13,463 bases of DNA, taken from assembly GCA_900556405.1 (NCBI GenBank), contig USPB01000029.1, positions 1-13,463 on the forward strand, given 5' to 3'. This stretch comes from an uncultured Actinomyces sp. Lineage in GTDB: Bacteria > Actinomycetota > Actinomycetes > Actinomycetales > Actinomycetaceae. Of this stretch, positions 13,361 to 13,463 are shown one piece after another; the stretch's first letter is position 1; each line of letters starts with the position of its first letter. The position numbers and the translations under genes were made by a program. Below the pieces are notes generated by a model. The model had not been told where the DNA came from. It saw only the letters and a list, made by a program, of their open reading frames with translations, and ran no database searches.

Positions 13361-13463
13361 ATGGTGAAGACTGTCCTCGTTACCGGAGCCGGCGGCTACA
13401 TCGGCCGTCACATTGTTCACGCCCTGCTGGAGCGCGGCCTCGACGTCAGCGTCGTCGACTTCC
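13361..13463 (+). CDS. NAD(P)-dependent sugar epimerase/dehydratase (5' partial)
   Basis: Only the first 34 codons lie in the window. They encode MVKTVLVTGAGGYIGRHIVH and ...ALLERGLDVSVVDF, a classic Rossmann start: the GxGGxxG dinucleotide loop at residues 9-15 and an acidic residue (D33) at the end of the second strand, which usually favours NAD. This is the N-terminus of an extended short-chain dehydrogenase such as a UDP-glucose 4-epimerase-type enzyme. In a polysaccharide locus it would supply an activated sugar. The exact reaction cannot be told from the fragment. Confidence 0.8.
   Translation, partial: MVKTVLVTGAGGYIGRHIVHALLERGLDVSVVDF

Overview
The window comes from a high-GC Gram-positive actinobacterium. 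Strong third-position GC bias, GTG/ATG starts, ATGA/GTGA gene overlaps and apparently leaderless starts fit this. Gene content (LicD proteins, a choline-activating fusion enzyme, many glycosyltransferases) suggests Actinomycetaceae, such as an oral Actinomyces/Schaalia; that assignment is inference. The window is a cell-surface glycan locus whose core looks like a phosphocholine (Lic-type) decoration pathway.

Bases 1-35 are the tail of an upstream gene, followed by a strong stem-loop. Bases 36-1272 contain no convincing gene but are packed with structured repeats: a 3+3 inverted array of 9-bp cores with exact 19-bp spacing (266-362), a 2+2 inverted array of a 20-bp motif with 41/42-bp spacing (451-610), an 11-bp inverted repeat (576-645) and GC-rich direct repeats of about 181 bp (723-1151) ending about 120 bp before a licD gene.

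Bases 1273-8141 hold the Lic-type block. licD (copy 1, + strand) converges on a minus-strand series that reads, in transcription order: a winged-helix/cytidylyltransferase/choline-kinase fusion (LicC-LicA), an EamA/DMT permease (LicB-like), a second licD, a GT4 and a GT2. The fusion has a recognisable promoter. A perfect 28-bp palindrome lies between the permease gene and licD copy 2 and may divide the operon or tune its output. The pathway logic is choline import, phosphorylation, activation to CDP-choline, then transfer of phosphocholine by two LicD enzymes onto glycans that the neighbouring glycosyltransferases help to build.

Bases 8228-13259 hold general surface-polysaccharide genes: a DUF2142 multispan membrane protein whose 3' end is tandemly duplicated, and two paralogous GT4 enzymes transcribed divergently from a shared intergenic region, the right-hand one coupled to a rhamnosyltransferase-like GT2. 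The window ends in the start of an NAD(P)-dependent sugar epimerase/dehydratase, which appears to be leaderless. No flippase, polymerase or ligase is present here, so the acceptor glycan cannot be identified from this window alone.
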